Shown here: in pieces, positions 1 through 7,905 of the stretch
Numbering within the stretch: the first letter of the stretch is position 1
Layout: the number at the start of each line of letters is the position of its first letter
Assembly (NCBI GenBank): GCA_015234525.1
Contig: JADGMX010000049.1
Location: 1-64,000 of the forward strand
Reading direction: 5' to 3'
DNA from: Flavobacterium sp.
GTDB taxonomy: Bacteria; Bacteroidota; Bacteroidia; Flavobacteriales; Flavobacteriaceae
DNA length: 64,000 nucleotides
Program-made: the position numbers and the translations under genes
Notes under the pieces: generated by a model
Database searches by the model: none
Seen by the model: only the letters and a program-made list of their open reading frames with translations
What the model was told of the DNA's origin: nothing

Positions 1-1
1 T

Positions 2-55
2 GCTGAAGGAACAAAAAACAAAGAATTTAGAGCCCATTTCTCATTAAAAAGATAA
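2..55 (+). CDS. 3' end of an unidentified gene from upstream
   Basis: An open frame runs in from the left edge for 17 codons and ends with TAA at 53-55, just before a strong hairpin terminator. The visible tail is basic and ends HFSLKR. That it is coding is inferred from the open frame and the terminator behind it; too little is visible to name a family. Confidence 0.3.
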   Translation, partial: AEGTKNKEFRAHFSLKR

Positions 56-69
56 GTTCTAAAACCAAA

Positions 70-107
70 TAAAAAAAGGCTACTCGTGTTGAGTAGCCTT
101 TTTTTTA
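70..107. terminator. Bidirectional intrinsic terminator
   Basis: An 8-base stem (GGCTACTC / GAGTAGCC) around a 5-base loop is preceded by an A-run and followed by a T-run, so it can stop transcription from either side. It lies between the gene entering from the left and the minus-strand aminotransferase. Confidence 0.8.
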
Positions 108-114
108 TCTATAA

Positions 115-221
115 CTAGCCCCGATTGGAGCGGAAATCCTTTTTTGCCGACCGATTAAGATCAATCGGTTGGGTCATTATCAGGCAAAAAAGATTGAAGT
201 GTAAAGCGGGAAATAGCTCCT
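115..221 (+). repeat. Family A interspersed repeat, copy 1
   Basis: The element opens with CTAGCCCCGATTGGAGCGG and closes with AAAGCGGGAAATAGCTCC. Its core pairs ATCCTTTTTTGCC with GGCAAAAAAGATT around an internal hairpin. It matches copies at 18489-18573, 11044-11132 (reversed), 28540-28620 and 42961-43034 (reversed). It lies between convergent genes. Confidence 0.7.
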
Positions 222-225
222 AAAA

Positions 226-1419
226 CTAAATCGCGTTGTATTGTGAAATCGCTTCTTTTAAAATCTGAACCGAGCGAATCAAATCCGCTTTCTTCAACAC
301 ATAGGCAATTCGGACCTGATTCATGCCAACGCCCGGAGTCGAATAAAAGCCGGCAGCCGGAGCAACCATCACCGTTTCCCCGTTTAAGTCGAACGAATCA
401 AGCATCCATTGTGCAAATTTATCTGCGTTATCAATCGGCAATTCGGCGATGCAATAGAACGCGCCTTTTGGTGTTGCAACCTTAACGCCGTCGATTTTAT
501 TGAGTTCAGAAACCAACGTGTCACGGCGATCGCGGTATTCATTGATCACCTCGTCGAAATAGCTTTGAGGCGTGTCGAGAGCAGCTTCGCTGGCAATTTG
601 AGCGAAAGTCGGCGGACTCAAACGCGCTTGCGCAAACTTCATTGCAGTGGCCATAAGTTCCTTGTTTTTTGAAGCAATACAGCCGATCCGAGCACCGCAC
701 ATGCTGTAACGCTTCGAGACCGAATCGATCATGATGGCGTGCTGTTCGAGACCCGGGACGCTCATTACCGAAAAATGGTTGTCGCCATCGTAGGTAAATT
801 CGCGGTAAACTTCGTCGGCGATCAGGAAAAGGTCGTGTTTTTTGACAAGTTCGGCGAGTTGCAGGATTTCCTCTTTTGAGTACAGATAGCCGGTTGGATT
901 TCCGGGATTGCAGATCAGAATCGCTTTAGTCTTTGGTGTGATAAGCGCTTCAAAATCGGCTATTGGTGGAAGTGCGAAACCATCGTCAATAGTTGAAATA
1001 ACCGGTACGACTGTTACGCCCGATGCGGTTGAGAATCCGTTATAATTTGCGTAGAAAGGTTCGGGAATGATGATTTCGTCGCCTTGATCCATCGTGCTTC
1101 CCAAGGCAAAAAGCAATGCTTCAGATCCGCCGGTGGTAATTATGATATCGCCGGAATCGATTGGCAAACCTTGGTTTTGGTAGAATGCTGCCAGCTTTTG
1201 ACGATAAGACTCGAAGCCCGCTGAGTGACTGTATTCAAGAACGTTGATATGCACGTTTTTGACGGCGTTGATTGCCACTTCCGGAGTTTTGATATCGGGC
1301 TGACCGATATTTAAATAGTAAACTTTGTGACCTTTGTTTTTGGCGGCTTCAGCATATGGAACCAACTTTCTGATTGGAGATTCGGGCATTTTTGCGCCCT
1401 TGTTTGAAATTTTTGGCAT
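226..1419 (-). CDS. Class I/II pyridoxal-phosphate aminotransferase
   Basis: A 397-residue fold-type I aminotransferase of the aspartate aminotransferase group. It has the family landmarks in order: N171-PGNPTG, the cofactor-binding ADEVY near 201, and the Schiff-base lysine K236 within SVSKRYSMCGARIG. The ATG at 1417-1419 (MPKISNKG) was chosen over an upstream start because the earlier 15 residues look like leader sequence and a promoter-like box (CAATTTTG) ends about 17 bases before it. The substrate cannot be read from sequence; aspartate or another amino acid with 2-oxoglutarate is likely. It is transcribed alone. Confidence 0.9.
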   Translation of the reverse strand: MPKISNKGAKMPESPIRKLVPYAEAAKNKGHKVYYLNIGQPDIKTPEVAINAVKNVHINVLEYSHSAGFESYRQKLAAFYQNQGLPIDSGDIIITTGGSEALLFALGSTMDQGDEIIIPEPFYANYNGFSTASGVTVVPVISTIDDGFALPPIADFEALITPKTKAILICNPGNPTGYLYSKEEILQLAELVKKHDLFLIADEVYREFTYDGDNHFSVMSVPGLEQHAIMIDSVSKRYSMCGARIGCIASKNKELMATAMKFAQARLSPPTFAQIASEAALDTPQSYFDEVINEYRDRRDTLVSELNKIDGVKVATPKGAFYCIAELPIDNADKFAQWMLDSFDLNGETVMVAPAAGFYSTPGVGMNQVRIAYVLKKADLIRSVQILKEAISQYNAI

Positions 1420-1435
1420 GGTAGAGAATTTGAGA

Positions 1436-1464
1436 CAAAATTGAGGAATTTTTGTCCGAAACAA
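1436..1464 (-). promoter_or_regulatory. Candidate promoter for the aminotransferase
   Basis: On the minus strand a TTG (1462-1464) is followed after 18 bases by CAATTTTG (1436-1443), one mismatch from the Bacteroidetes -7 consensus TAnnTTTG. The predicted leader is only about 10 bases. It lies just downstream of the terminator of the preceding gene. Confidence 0.4.
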
Positions 1465-1479
1465 TAATTTATCGTCATA

Positions 1480-1504
1480 AAAAAAGCCTCGAAGATTCGA
1501 GGCT
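1480..1504 (-). terminator. Terminator of the DUF1573 gene
   Basis: Read on the minus strand, AGCCTCGAA pairs with TTCGAGGCT and is followed by seven T residues. It starts 6 bases after the stop codon at 1511. Confidence 0.8.
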
Positions 1505-1510
1505 GATTAT

Positions 1511-1939
1511 TTATTGGTTGACGATGGTCTTTTTCTTTTCCATCAAATTTGTGGCAGGTTTTTGGACAACTTCGCCTTTGATTTTAAGCGGAATCCGACC
1601 GCCCTCATAATTTGAGGCATTAGATTCGACCGTTAACGTCTTTCGGATTGGCCCGGGAGCCATATTGTATTTAACGTCGATTTTCCCGGTTTTTCCCGGC
1701 ATGATCGGTGCATTTGGCTTTGATGGAACGGTGCAGCCGCAAGTTGATTGAACGTTGGTAATGATTAGCGGTGCGTTACCCGTATTCTTGAATTCGAAAG
1801 TTCTTAGTCCGTCGTCAGAATCTTTTGATACGACGCCGTAATCAATCGTGGTTCCACTGTTTAGAAATTCGATTTTTGGTTGCGCAAGCAATACGACGTT
1901 AAACAGAAGGGCCAGCGATAAGAGTAGGTTTTTTCTCAT
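1511..1939 (-). CDS. Exported DUF1573 domain protein
   Basis: A 142-residue protein with a clear signal peptide (basic start, hydrophobic LLLSLALLFNVVLL, cleavage after the AQ-type site near residue 20). The mature part is one immunoglobulin-like DUF1573 domain with the diagnostic TCGCTVPS and a PGKTGKIDVKYN strand. DUF1573 proteins are common secreted or periplasmic proteins of Bacteroidetes with no settled function. It is monocistronic, divergent from valS, with its own terminator. Confidence 0.85.
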   Translation of the reverse strand: MRKNLLLSLALLFNVVLLAQPKIEFLNSGTTIDYGVVSKDSDDGLRTFEFKNTGNAPLIITNVQSTCGCTVPSKPNAPIMPGKTGKIDVKYNMAPGPIRKTLTVESNASNYEGGRIPLKIKGEVVQKPATNLMEKKKTIVNQ

Positions 1940-2027
1940 TTCAGTAAATATTAGGTTTGTAAATTTAAATTGTTTTAAATGAAGAACAAATAATAGGTCG
2001 TTAATTTTTTAAACTGACCATATTACT

Positions 2028-2035
2028 TAATTTTG
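2028..2035 (+). promoter_or_regulatory. -7 box upstream of valS
   Basis: TAATTTTG matches TAnnTTTG exactly and lies 51 bases before the valS ATG at 2087. A TTTT run sits about 19 bases upstream in place of the -33 TTTG, so the -33 element is weak. Confidence 0.45.
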
Positions 2036-2086
2036 CGACAGCCTTTTTACAATAATCAGACCAACTCGCAAAGCGAAAATAAACAT

Positions 2087-4720
2087 ATGACGATTCCAGT
2101 ACATTTTGATGCAAAGACGATTGAAGACAAGTGGTATTCCTATTGGATGGAGAACAATTATTTCCATTCAACTCCGGATCATCGCACACCATATACTATT
2201 GTAATTCCGCCGCCAAATGTCACCGGCGTCTTGCATATGGGACACATGCTGAACAACACGATTCAGGACGTACTTATCAGAAGAGCTCGTTTGAAAGGGT
2301 TCAACGCATGTTGGGTTCCGGGAACGGATCACGCATCTATTGCCACCGAAGCAAAGGTTGTGGCGAAATTAAAGCAGGAAGGTATTGATAAAGCTGATCT
2401 GACACGTGAAGAATTTTTGAAACACGCCTGGGATTGGACCGATAAATATGGTGGTGTAATTCTCGATCAGTTAAAAAAGCTAGGTGCTTCCTGCGATTGG
2501 GAGCGTACAAAATTTACGATGGATCCGGATATGTCGGCTTCAGTTATCAAATCGTTTGTCGACCTTTATAACAAAGGGTTGATTTACCGCGGTTACCGAA
2601 TGGTAAATTGGGATCCTGAGGCAAAAACGACCTTATCTGATGAGGAAGTTAACTATGAAGAACAACAAGGAAAATTATATTTTATAAAGTATCAGATCGA
2701 AGGGTCGGCGGAATATTTAACCGTAGCAACAACACGTCCGGAAACGATTTTTGGCGATACTGCGATCTGTATTAATCCTACTGATGAACGTTTTTCGCAT
2801 CTGAAGGGCAAAAAGGCGATTGTTCCGATTGTAAACAGAAGCGTGCCAATTATCGAAGACGAATACGTTGATGTTGAATTTGGTACGGGATGCTTAAAAG
2901 TTACACCGGCGCACGACGTTAATGATAAGGTTTTGGGCGATAAGCATCAATTGGAAATTATCGATATTTTTAATGATGATGCGACGCTGAACTCAAACGG
3001 TCTGCATTATCAAGGTAAAGATCGGTTTGTGGTGCGTGAGGAAATTTCAAATGAATTAGAAACATCAGGTCAGCTTTTAAAGGTTGAGACGCATGTAAAT
3101 AAAGTTGGAACTTCTGAACGGACCAAGGCTGTCATCGAACCAAGATTGTCTGATCAGTGGTTTTTAAAAATGGAAGATTTGGTTAAGCCTGCAATCAAAG
3201 CAGTTTTGGAAGATAGCGAGATCAAGTTACACCCAAAACGATTTGACAATACCTATCGTCATTGGCTGGAAAACATCCGCGATTGGAATATTTCTCGTCA
3301 ATTATGGTGGGGCCAGCAGATTCCGGCGTATTATTTTGGCGACGGAGAAAATGATTTTGTAGTTGCAGAGAATATTGATGACGCTTTAGAACTTGCGAAA
3401 ACCCGCACCGGCAATCAATCGCTTACTACTGCAGATCTTACACAGGATGCGGATGCTTTAGACACTTGGTTTTCGTCTTGGCTATGGCCGATGGCTGTTT
3501 TTGGCGGCGTGTTGAATCCGCAGAACGACGATTTCAAATACTATTATCCAACTAACGATTTGGTGACCGGACCGGATATTTTGTTCTTCTGGGTGGCGCG
3601 AATGATTATTGCAGGTTACGAATATACCGGCGAAAAACCATTTACAAATGTTTATCTAACTGGGTTGGTTCGGGATAAACAACGTAGGAAAATGTCGAAG
3701 TCGCTTGGAAACTCGCCTGATCCATTGGATTTGATTGATCAATTTGGTGCAGATGGCGTTCGTGTCGGACTTTTGCTATCTGCTTCTGCAGGAAACGATA
3801 TTATGTTTGACGAAGAACTCTGCAACCAAGGTAAATCGTTTTCGAATAAAATATGGAATGCCTTCCGATTGATCAAAGGTTGGGAAGTCAGCGATATCGA
3901 ACAACCGGAATCGGCGCGTTTGGCAATTGAGTGGTATGATGCGAAACTGCAAATAACCTTGACTGAAATCGAGGACCATTTTGAAAAATACCGGATTTCT
4001 GATGCGTTAATGGCGATTTATAAATTGGTTTGGGACGACTTCTGTTCATGGTTCCTGGAAATGATTAAACCTGGTTACCAGCAGCCGATCGATGCTAAGA
4101 CATTTGCCGCGGCGATCGAAATGTTAGAATCGAATTTAAAATTACTACATCCGTTTATGCCATTCCTTACTGAGGAAATCTGGCAACTGATCGCTGAGAG
4201 AACTTCGCAGCAGGCATTGATCATCTCAACCTGGCCGGAACAAAAGCCTTTTGATCAAACTATTCTTAGCCGATTTGAGCAATCAATGGAAGTTATTAGT
4301 GGAATCCGTGCAATCAGAAAAGATAAGAATATTCCGTTTAAGGACGCAATTGAGCTTAAGGCGCTTCGCGGTGCCGCTGATACTTATTTTGATCCGATTG
4401 TAATTAAAATGGGAAATATCAGCCAAATCGACGCGGTTCAGGAAACAGTAAACGGGGCGCTTTCATTCCGCGTTGGCTCCGATGAATATTTTATTCCGGT
4501 GCAGGGATTGGTTGATATCGATGAAGAAATCGCCAAACTCACTCAAGAACTCAATTATACGAAAGGATTTTTGAAAAGTGTTCAGGGTAAACTCGGAAAT
4601 GAGAAATTTGTATCGGGTGCGCCGGCAAATGTTTTGGAGAATGAGCGAAAGAAAGAAGCTGATGCGTTGGCTAAAATTGCAACAATCGAACAAAGCCTGG
4701 CTGGATTAAATCAGGCTTAG
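2087..4720 (+). CDS. valS: Valyl-tRNA synthetase
   Basis: An 877-residue class I aminoacyl-tRNA synthetase that charges tRNA-Val in the cytoplasm. The HIGH-type motif (HMGH) is near residue 50 after PPPNVTG, the editing domain follows in the first half, and the KMSKS loop is intact near residue 535 ([15 protein letters not shown]). The anticodon-binding domain follows, and the C-terminus is the charged coiled coil typical of ValRS. The ATG at 2087 ([10 protein letters not shown]) fits the family N-terminus better than an earlier in-frame ATG at 2033 that overlaps the promoter box. The gene ends convergently, sharing four bases with the superoxide dismutase gene. Confidence 0.97.
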   Translation: MTIPVHFDAKTIEDKWYSYWMENNYFHSTPDHRTPYTIVIPPPNVTGVLHMGHMLNNTIQDVLIRRARLKGFNACWVPGTDHASIATEAKVVAKLKQEGIDKADLTREEFLKHAWDWTDKYGGVILDQLKKLGASCDWERTKFTMDPDMSASVIKSFVDLYNKGLIYRGYRMVNWDPEAKTTLSDEEVNYEEQQGKLYFIKYQIEGSAEYLTVATTRPETIFGDTAICINPTDERFSHLKGKKAIVPIVNRSVPIIEDEYVDVEFGTGCLKVTPAHDVNDKVLGDKHQLEIIDIFNDDATLNSNGLHYQGKDRFVVREEISNELETSGQLLKVETHVNKVGTSERTKAVIEPRLSDQWFLKMEDLVKPAIKAVLEDSEIKLHPKRFDNTYRHWLENIRDWNISRQLWWGQQIPAYYFGDGENDFVVAENIDDALELAKTRTGNQSLTTADLTQDADALDTWFSSWLWPMAVFGGVLNPQNDDFKYYYPTNDLVTGPDILFFWVARMIIAGYEYTGEKPFTNVYLTGLVRDKQRRKMSKSLGNSPDPLDLIDQFGADGVRVGLLLSASAGNDIMFDEELCNQGKSFSNKIWNAFRLIKGWEVSDIEQPESARLAIEWYDAKLQITLTEIEDHFEKYRISDALMAIYKLVWDDFCSWFLEMIKPGYQQPIDAKTFAAAIEMLESNLKLLHPFMPFLTEEIWQLIAERTSQQALIISTWPEQKPFDQTILSRFEQSMEVISGIRAIRKDKNIPFKDAIELKALRGAADTYFDPIVIKMGNISQIDAVQETVNGALSFRVGSDEYFIPVQGLVDIDEEIAKLTQELNYTKGFLKSVQGKLGNEKFVSGAPANVLENERKKEADALAKIATIEQSLAGLNQA

Positions 4721-5487
4721 TATCGGTATTTTTTGCGAAGCGCTTCTTCGTATTTTTCGCCAACTTTCTTCCAGTTGATAACATTAAAAAAAGCATTGAT
4801 GTAATTACCTCTTTTATATTGATAATTGAGGTAATATGCATGTTCCCACACATCGATTCCAAGAATTGGCGTGCCTGAAATTTTCTGCTGTGGCATCAGC
4901 GGATTATCTTGATTGGCGGTGCTTGTAACGTGTAGTTTACCCGATTTGTCAACTACAAGCCATGCCCAACCTGAGCCAAATTGATTGTCAGCTGCATTTT
5001 CAAATTTTCTCTGAAATTCTTCGAAACTTCCGAAATCGCGGGTTATAACTTTTGATAATGTATCAGATGGTGTGTTGGCTTGTGGCGTCATAATCTCCCA
5101 AAACAGCGAGTGATTGTAGTAACCTCCGGCATTGTTGCGAAGTTCTTCTTTTGATGCATCAGCCCGTCGCAAAATTTCTTCAATTGGCATCGATTCCAAC
5201 TCCGTCCCCGCAATCGCGCGATTAAAGTTATTGGTATATGTAAGATAATGTTTTGAATAATGAATCTCCATGGTGCGGCCGTCGATGTGAGGCGCGAGGG
5301 CATCGTAAGAATAGGGAAGAGGAGTCATTTTAAAAGTTCCGGGATCAGCCGTGACGTCTTCGGGATTACCCAGGGCGATTTTCTCTTCGGCAGTTGGAAG
5401 CGGAACCTCGACAACCTCTTGTAGTTTTTTTTCGTTACATGAAAGCAGAATGATAAATGTCGAGAAAGCTAAAAATTTGATTCTCAT
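4717..5487 (-). CDS. sod: Lipoprotein Mn/Fe superoxide dismutase
   Basis: A 256-residue Fe/Mn-type superoxide dismutase with an N-terminal lipoprotein signal ([17 protein letters not shown]), so the enzyme is predicted to be membrane-anchored outside the cytoplasm. The metal ligands are visible: His in [12 protein letters not shown], His in [10 protein letters not shown], and Asp and His in [12 protein letters not shown]. The TANQDNPLM segment carries the Gln usual in Mn-type enzymes, suggesting manganese or cambialistic use. About 50 residues separate the lipidated Cys from the catalytic domain. It starts 7 bases after the acyl-CoA-binding protein gene and is probably the last gene of the phospholipid operon. 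Confidence 0.93.
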   Translation of the reverse strand: MRIKFLAFSTFIILLSCNEKKLQEVVEVPLPTAEEKIALGNPEDVTADPGTFKMTPLPYSYDALAPHIDGRTMEIHYSKHYLTYTNNFNRAIAGTELESMPIEEILRRADASKEELRNNAGGYYNHSLFWEIMTPQANTPSDTLSKVITRDFGSFEEFQRKFENAADNQFGSGWAWLVVDKSGKLHVTSTANQDNPLMPQQKISGTPILGIDVWEHAYYLNYQYKRGNYINAFFNVINWKKVGEKYEEALRKKYRY

Positions 5488-5494
5488 TTGATAT

Positions 5495-5755
5495 TTATTT
5501 TTGCAGGTCTTCAATAATTTCAATGTATCTTTCTTTTGCCTCATCAGATGAAATATGGCTGATTTGCATCCAGGCGTTTGTCTTAAAAGCATTTCGGAGG
5601 TCGAAACTTGAATTGTTTGCATGAGGCGTTCCGAATGTTGCCTGTTTGTAAAACGCATACAGTCGCAACTGAACGTCTTGCGGCAATGTCAGTTGAGACA
5701 TACCGGCAGCGATATCCACAGCTTTCTGAAAACGTTTATCAAGATCTTCGTTCAT
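5495..5755 (-). CDS. Acyl-CoA-binding protein
   Basis: An 86-residue protein that fills the length of the four-helix ACBP domain. Family motifs include LPQDVQLRLYAFYKQATFG in helix 2 and the NAW in helix 3. ACBPs hold long-chain acyl-CoA esters in the cytosol. It overlaps the psd stop by one base (TAATG), implying translational coupling. Its place after cdsA and psd fits acyl-chain supply for phospholipid synthesis. Confidence 0.92.
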   Translation of the reverse strand: MNEDLDKRFQKAVDIAAGMSQLTLPQDVQLRLYAFYKQATFGTPHANNSSFDLRNAFKTNAWMQISHISSDEAKERYIEIIEDLQK

Positions 5756-6408
5756 TACTTCTTTGTAGCTACGATGGTTTTTCCGCCGATAGCTTTCTGG
5801 TTTAATTTGACGTTGATTTCCGTTCCGATCGGAAGGAAGATATCGACGCGTGACCCAAATTTGATGAATCCGGCATCGTCGCCTTGAGAAACTCGCGTTC
5901 CTTCTTTGGCGTAATTCACAATTCGCTTTGCCAACGCACCGGCAATTTGTCTGTATAGAACCTCGCCGAACGAATTGTTTTCGACAACTACGGTAGTACG
6001 TTCATTTTCGGTACTCGATTTCGGATGCCACGCAACAAGGAATTTCCCCGGGTGATATTTGCTGAATTTAACCAATCCGCTGATCGGGTATCTTGTAACA
6101 TGGACGTTTATAGGCGACATAAAAATTGACACCTGAAGACGGTTTTCTTTAAAATATTCACCTTCGTACACTTCTTCAATGACGACCACTTTTCCATCAA
6201 CCGGAGCGATGATGTGCGCTTCATTCATATCAACGATACGTTTCGGATTTCTAAAAAACTGAAGTACCATCAACAGCATTATAATCGCAAAAACCTGAAG
6301 CCCTTTTTTGAGCCAGAAATTATCGATGTATTGATTCGACAACAAAAGTATTGCAACGGCTATCGTTGTTGAAATTAAAATGATTTTACCACCTTCTTTA
6401 TGAAACAT
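5755..6408 (-). CDS. psd: Phosphatidylserine decarboxylase, short type
   Basis: Makes phosphatidylethanolamine from phosphatidylserine at the inner membrane. The 217-residue proenzyme has two hydrophobic segments near the N-terminus (about 9-24 and 36-51) and the self-cleavage site G185-S186 in KFGSRVD, where the serine becomes the pyruvoyl group. IAPVDGKV and the His-containing INVHVTRYP are conserved. The size and site place it in the short (archaeal-like) PSD class. The ATG at 6408 gives the usual start and overlaps cdsA by 11 bases. Confidence 0.94.
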   Translation of the reverse strand: MFHKEGGKIILISTTIAVAILLLSNQYIDNFWLKKGLQVFAIIMLLMVLQFFRNPKRIVDMNEAHIIAPVDGKVVVIEEVYEGEYFKENRLQVSIFMSPINVHVTRYPISGLVKFSKYHPGKFLVAWHPKSSTENERTTVVVENNSFGEVLYRQIAGALAKRIVNYAKEGTRVSQGDDAGFIKFGSRVDIFLPIGTEINVKLNQKAIGGKTIVATKK

Positions 6409-7195
6409 ATCCAAGTATTTGAAAAAACAAAAGTACGAAAGGCGCGGCAAATATCACACTGTCGAGCCGGTCTAGTATTCCGCCGTGACCAGGCATGATC
6501 CGACCACTGTCTTTTACTTCGGCCAATCGTTTGAATTTAGATTCGATCAAGTCGCCTAAAGTACCAAAAACGACAACGATAGCCGCTACCGGAATCCATA
6601 CGAGAACAGGTTGATCGAGGTAATATTTTGCGAGAATAAATCCGGCGACAAGCGCGAAAACAAATCCGCCTGCAAAGCCTTCAATTGTTTTCTTCGGACT
6701 AATAGCTTTGAATAATGGTGTTTTGCCAAACGACTTTCCGACGATATATGCGAAAGTATCGCTAACCCAAACTAAGATGCAGATGCTGAAAATGACTTTT
6801 GGATTATATTGATCCTGCATCGGTATTTTGGTAACCAATATAAGCGGAAGTACAATGTAACCGATTAAATATAAGTACTTGTCAGTCTTGTAAAGAGGGG
6901 CGAATGGTTTAAATAAAAACAGACTTGCCTTTATTGACACAAAAATCGTAGCGATCAATAAAAGAATGCCGGTTGTGGCTGATGGTTCGAAAATGGCAAA
7001 CAGCGTGTAAAACACAATAGCAATTAAGACAGGTCCGGTTTTGTTAAGTCGCACCAAATTGCAAAATTCGGAAACGCACATGATTGTAAAGACTGCAAAC
7101 AAAACCAAAAAAGATTCGCGGGAGTAGAAGATGGCGAGGGCCAGAATCAAAATGTAAGCAACTCCTGAGAGGGTTCTCGTTAAAGTTTCTCGCAT
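6398..7195 (-). CDS. cdsA: Phosphatidate cytidylyltransferase
   Basis: A 265-residue integral membrane enzyme that makes CDP-diacylglycerol from phosphatidic acid and CTP, feeding the decarboxylase encoded next. Several hydrophobic helices precede the C-terminal CDS signature, seen as SPKKTIEGFAGG, then GDLIESKFKR and KDSGRIMPGHGGILDRLDS with its conserved acidic residues. It begins two bases after the LUD gene stop and overlaps psd. Confidence 0.95.
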   Translation of the reverse strand: MRETLTRTLSGVAYILILALAIFYSRESFLVLFAVFTIMCVSEFCNLVRLNKTGPVLIAIVFYTLFAIFEPSATTGILLLIATIFVSIKASLFLFKPFAPLYKTDKYLYLIGYIVLPLILVTKIPMQDQYNPKVIFSICILVWVSDTFAYIVGKSFGKTPLFKAISPKKTIEGFAGGFVFALVAGFILAKYYLDQPVLVWIPVAAIVVVFGTLGDLIESKFKRLAEVKDSGRIMPGHGGILDRLDSVIFAAPFVLLFFQILGYVS

Positions 7196-7196
7196 G

Positions 7197-7799
7197 TTAG
7201 AGGTCTTCGAGAAGCAATAAATATAAATTCTTTGCTGAGCTTCCGTATTGTAAAAAATCTTCTTCCTTTGCTTTTTCGAAGTACTTTATCGTAGTAATGT
7301 TTGTCGGATAATCTCTATCGTATTTCTTCTTGATTACACGCAATCCATCGCTTTTGCTTTCAAGAATCTGACTGGTAGTCGCCAGGATCACGATATTTGC
7401 CGGGAGGTCGTTAGGTTTGTTCTGCTTGATTTGATTGGACGAAAATAGTACCGATCCTTCATCAGCAATCAAATTTTCACAAGATGCCAATAAAAATTTC
7501 GGGTTGACCGGAGCTTTGTAATTGAGTTTATTTTCTTCTAAAAGGCTATACAATTTAGGTTCGTAGCAAACTGCTTCGCTCTCAAACCAATCATTTTCTT
7601 CAAGTATGTTTTCAAACTGCTCACGAACTTCGTCCATGTTTTCGCAGTAAAGAAATTTGCCGCCGTTTTTCTTAAAATTAAAAGTGAATTTTTCGTCTAC
7701 CGGTACTGACAAGTCGGGATTATTATCGTTGTACTGATTTTGGTTCTCATCATTCGAAGCATCATTGCCTGAACCAAATATTTTTCTAAAAAGACTCAT
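7197..7799 (-). CDS. LUD domain protein (LutC/YkgG-like)
   Basis: A 200-residue protein whose first 35 residues are polar and Asn/Asp-rich, followed by a LUD-type fold. Recognisable stretches are FLYCENMDEVREQF, FLLASCENLIADEGSVLFSS and NIVILATTSQI. LUD proteins include subunits of lactate dehydrogenase (LutABC), but this single-domain Bacteroidetes version has no lactate genes nearby, so its role is unknown. It heads the LUD-cdsA-psd-acb-sod operon. Confidence 0.8.
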   Translation of the reverse strand: MSLFRKIFGSGNDASNDENQNQYNDNNPDLSVPVDEKFTFNFKKNGGKFLYCENMDEVREQFENILEENDWFESEAVCYEPKLYSLLEENKLNYKAPVNPKFLLASCENLIADEGSVLFSSNQIKQNKPNDLPANIVILATTSQILESKSDGLRVIKKKYDRDYPTNITTIKYFEKAKEEDFLQYGSSAKNLYLLLLEDL

Positions 7800-7835
7800 A
7801 AGATGTCAGTGCTTAAGTTGTTGTCTGGAAACTTT

Positions 7836-7843
7836 CAAAGATA
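7836..7843 (-). promoter_or_regulatory. -7 box for the LUD-cdsA-psd operon
   Basis: TATCTTTG on the minus strand matches TAnnTTTG exactly, 36 bases before the LUD ATG. It directly abuts the ftsH terminator hairpin, so the operon seems to restart transcription here. Confidence 0.5.
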
Positions 7844-7882
7844 AAAAAATCTTAATTCAAAAGGTATTGAATTAAGATTTTT
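7843..7882 (-). terminator. Terminator between ftsH and the LUD operon
   Basis: A long A/T-rich stem (AAAATCTTAATTCA pairing with TGAATTAAGATTTT, loop 8) is followed by T residues on the minus strand. It lies about 20 bases after the ftsH stop. Confidence 0.75.
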
Positions 7883-7905
7883 ATTAATTGATTCGCAAGA
7901 ATATC

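Noticed and set aside
4693..4717. Possible hairpin at the valS/sod junction (AAGCCTG / CAGGCTT)
   Set aside because: The stem lies within valS coding sequence, the loop is long and no T-run follows, so I do not call it a terminator.
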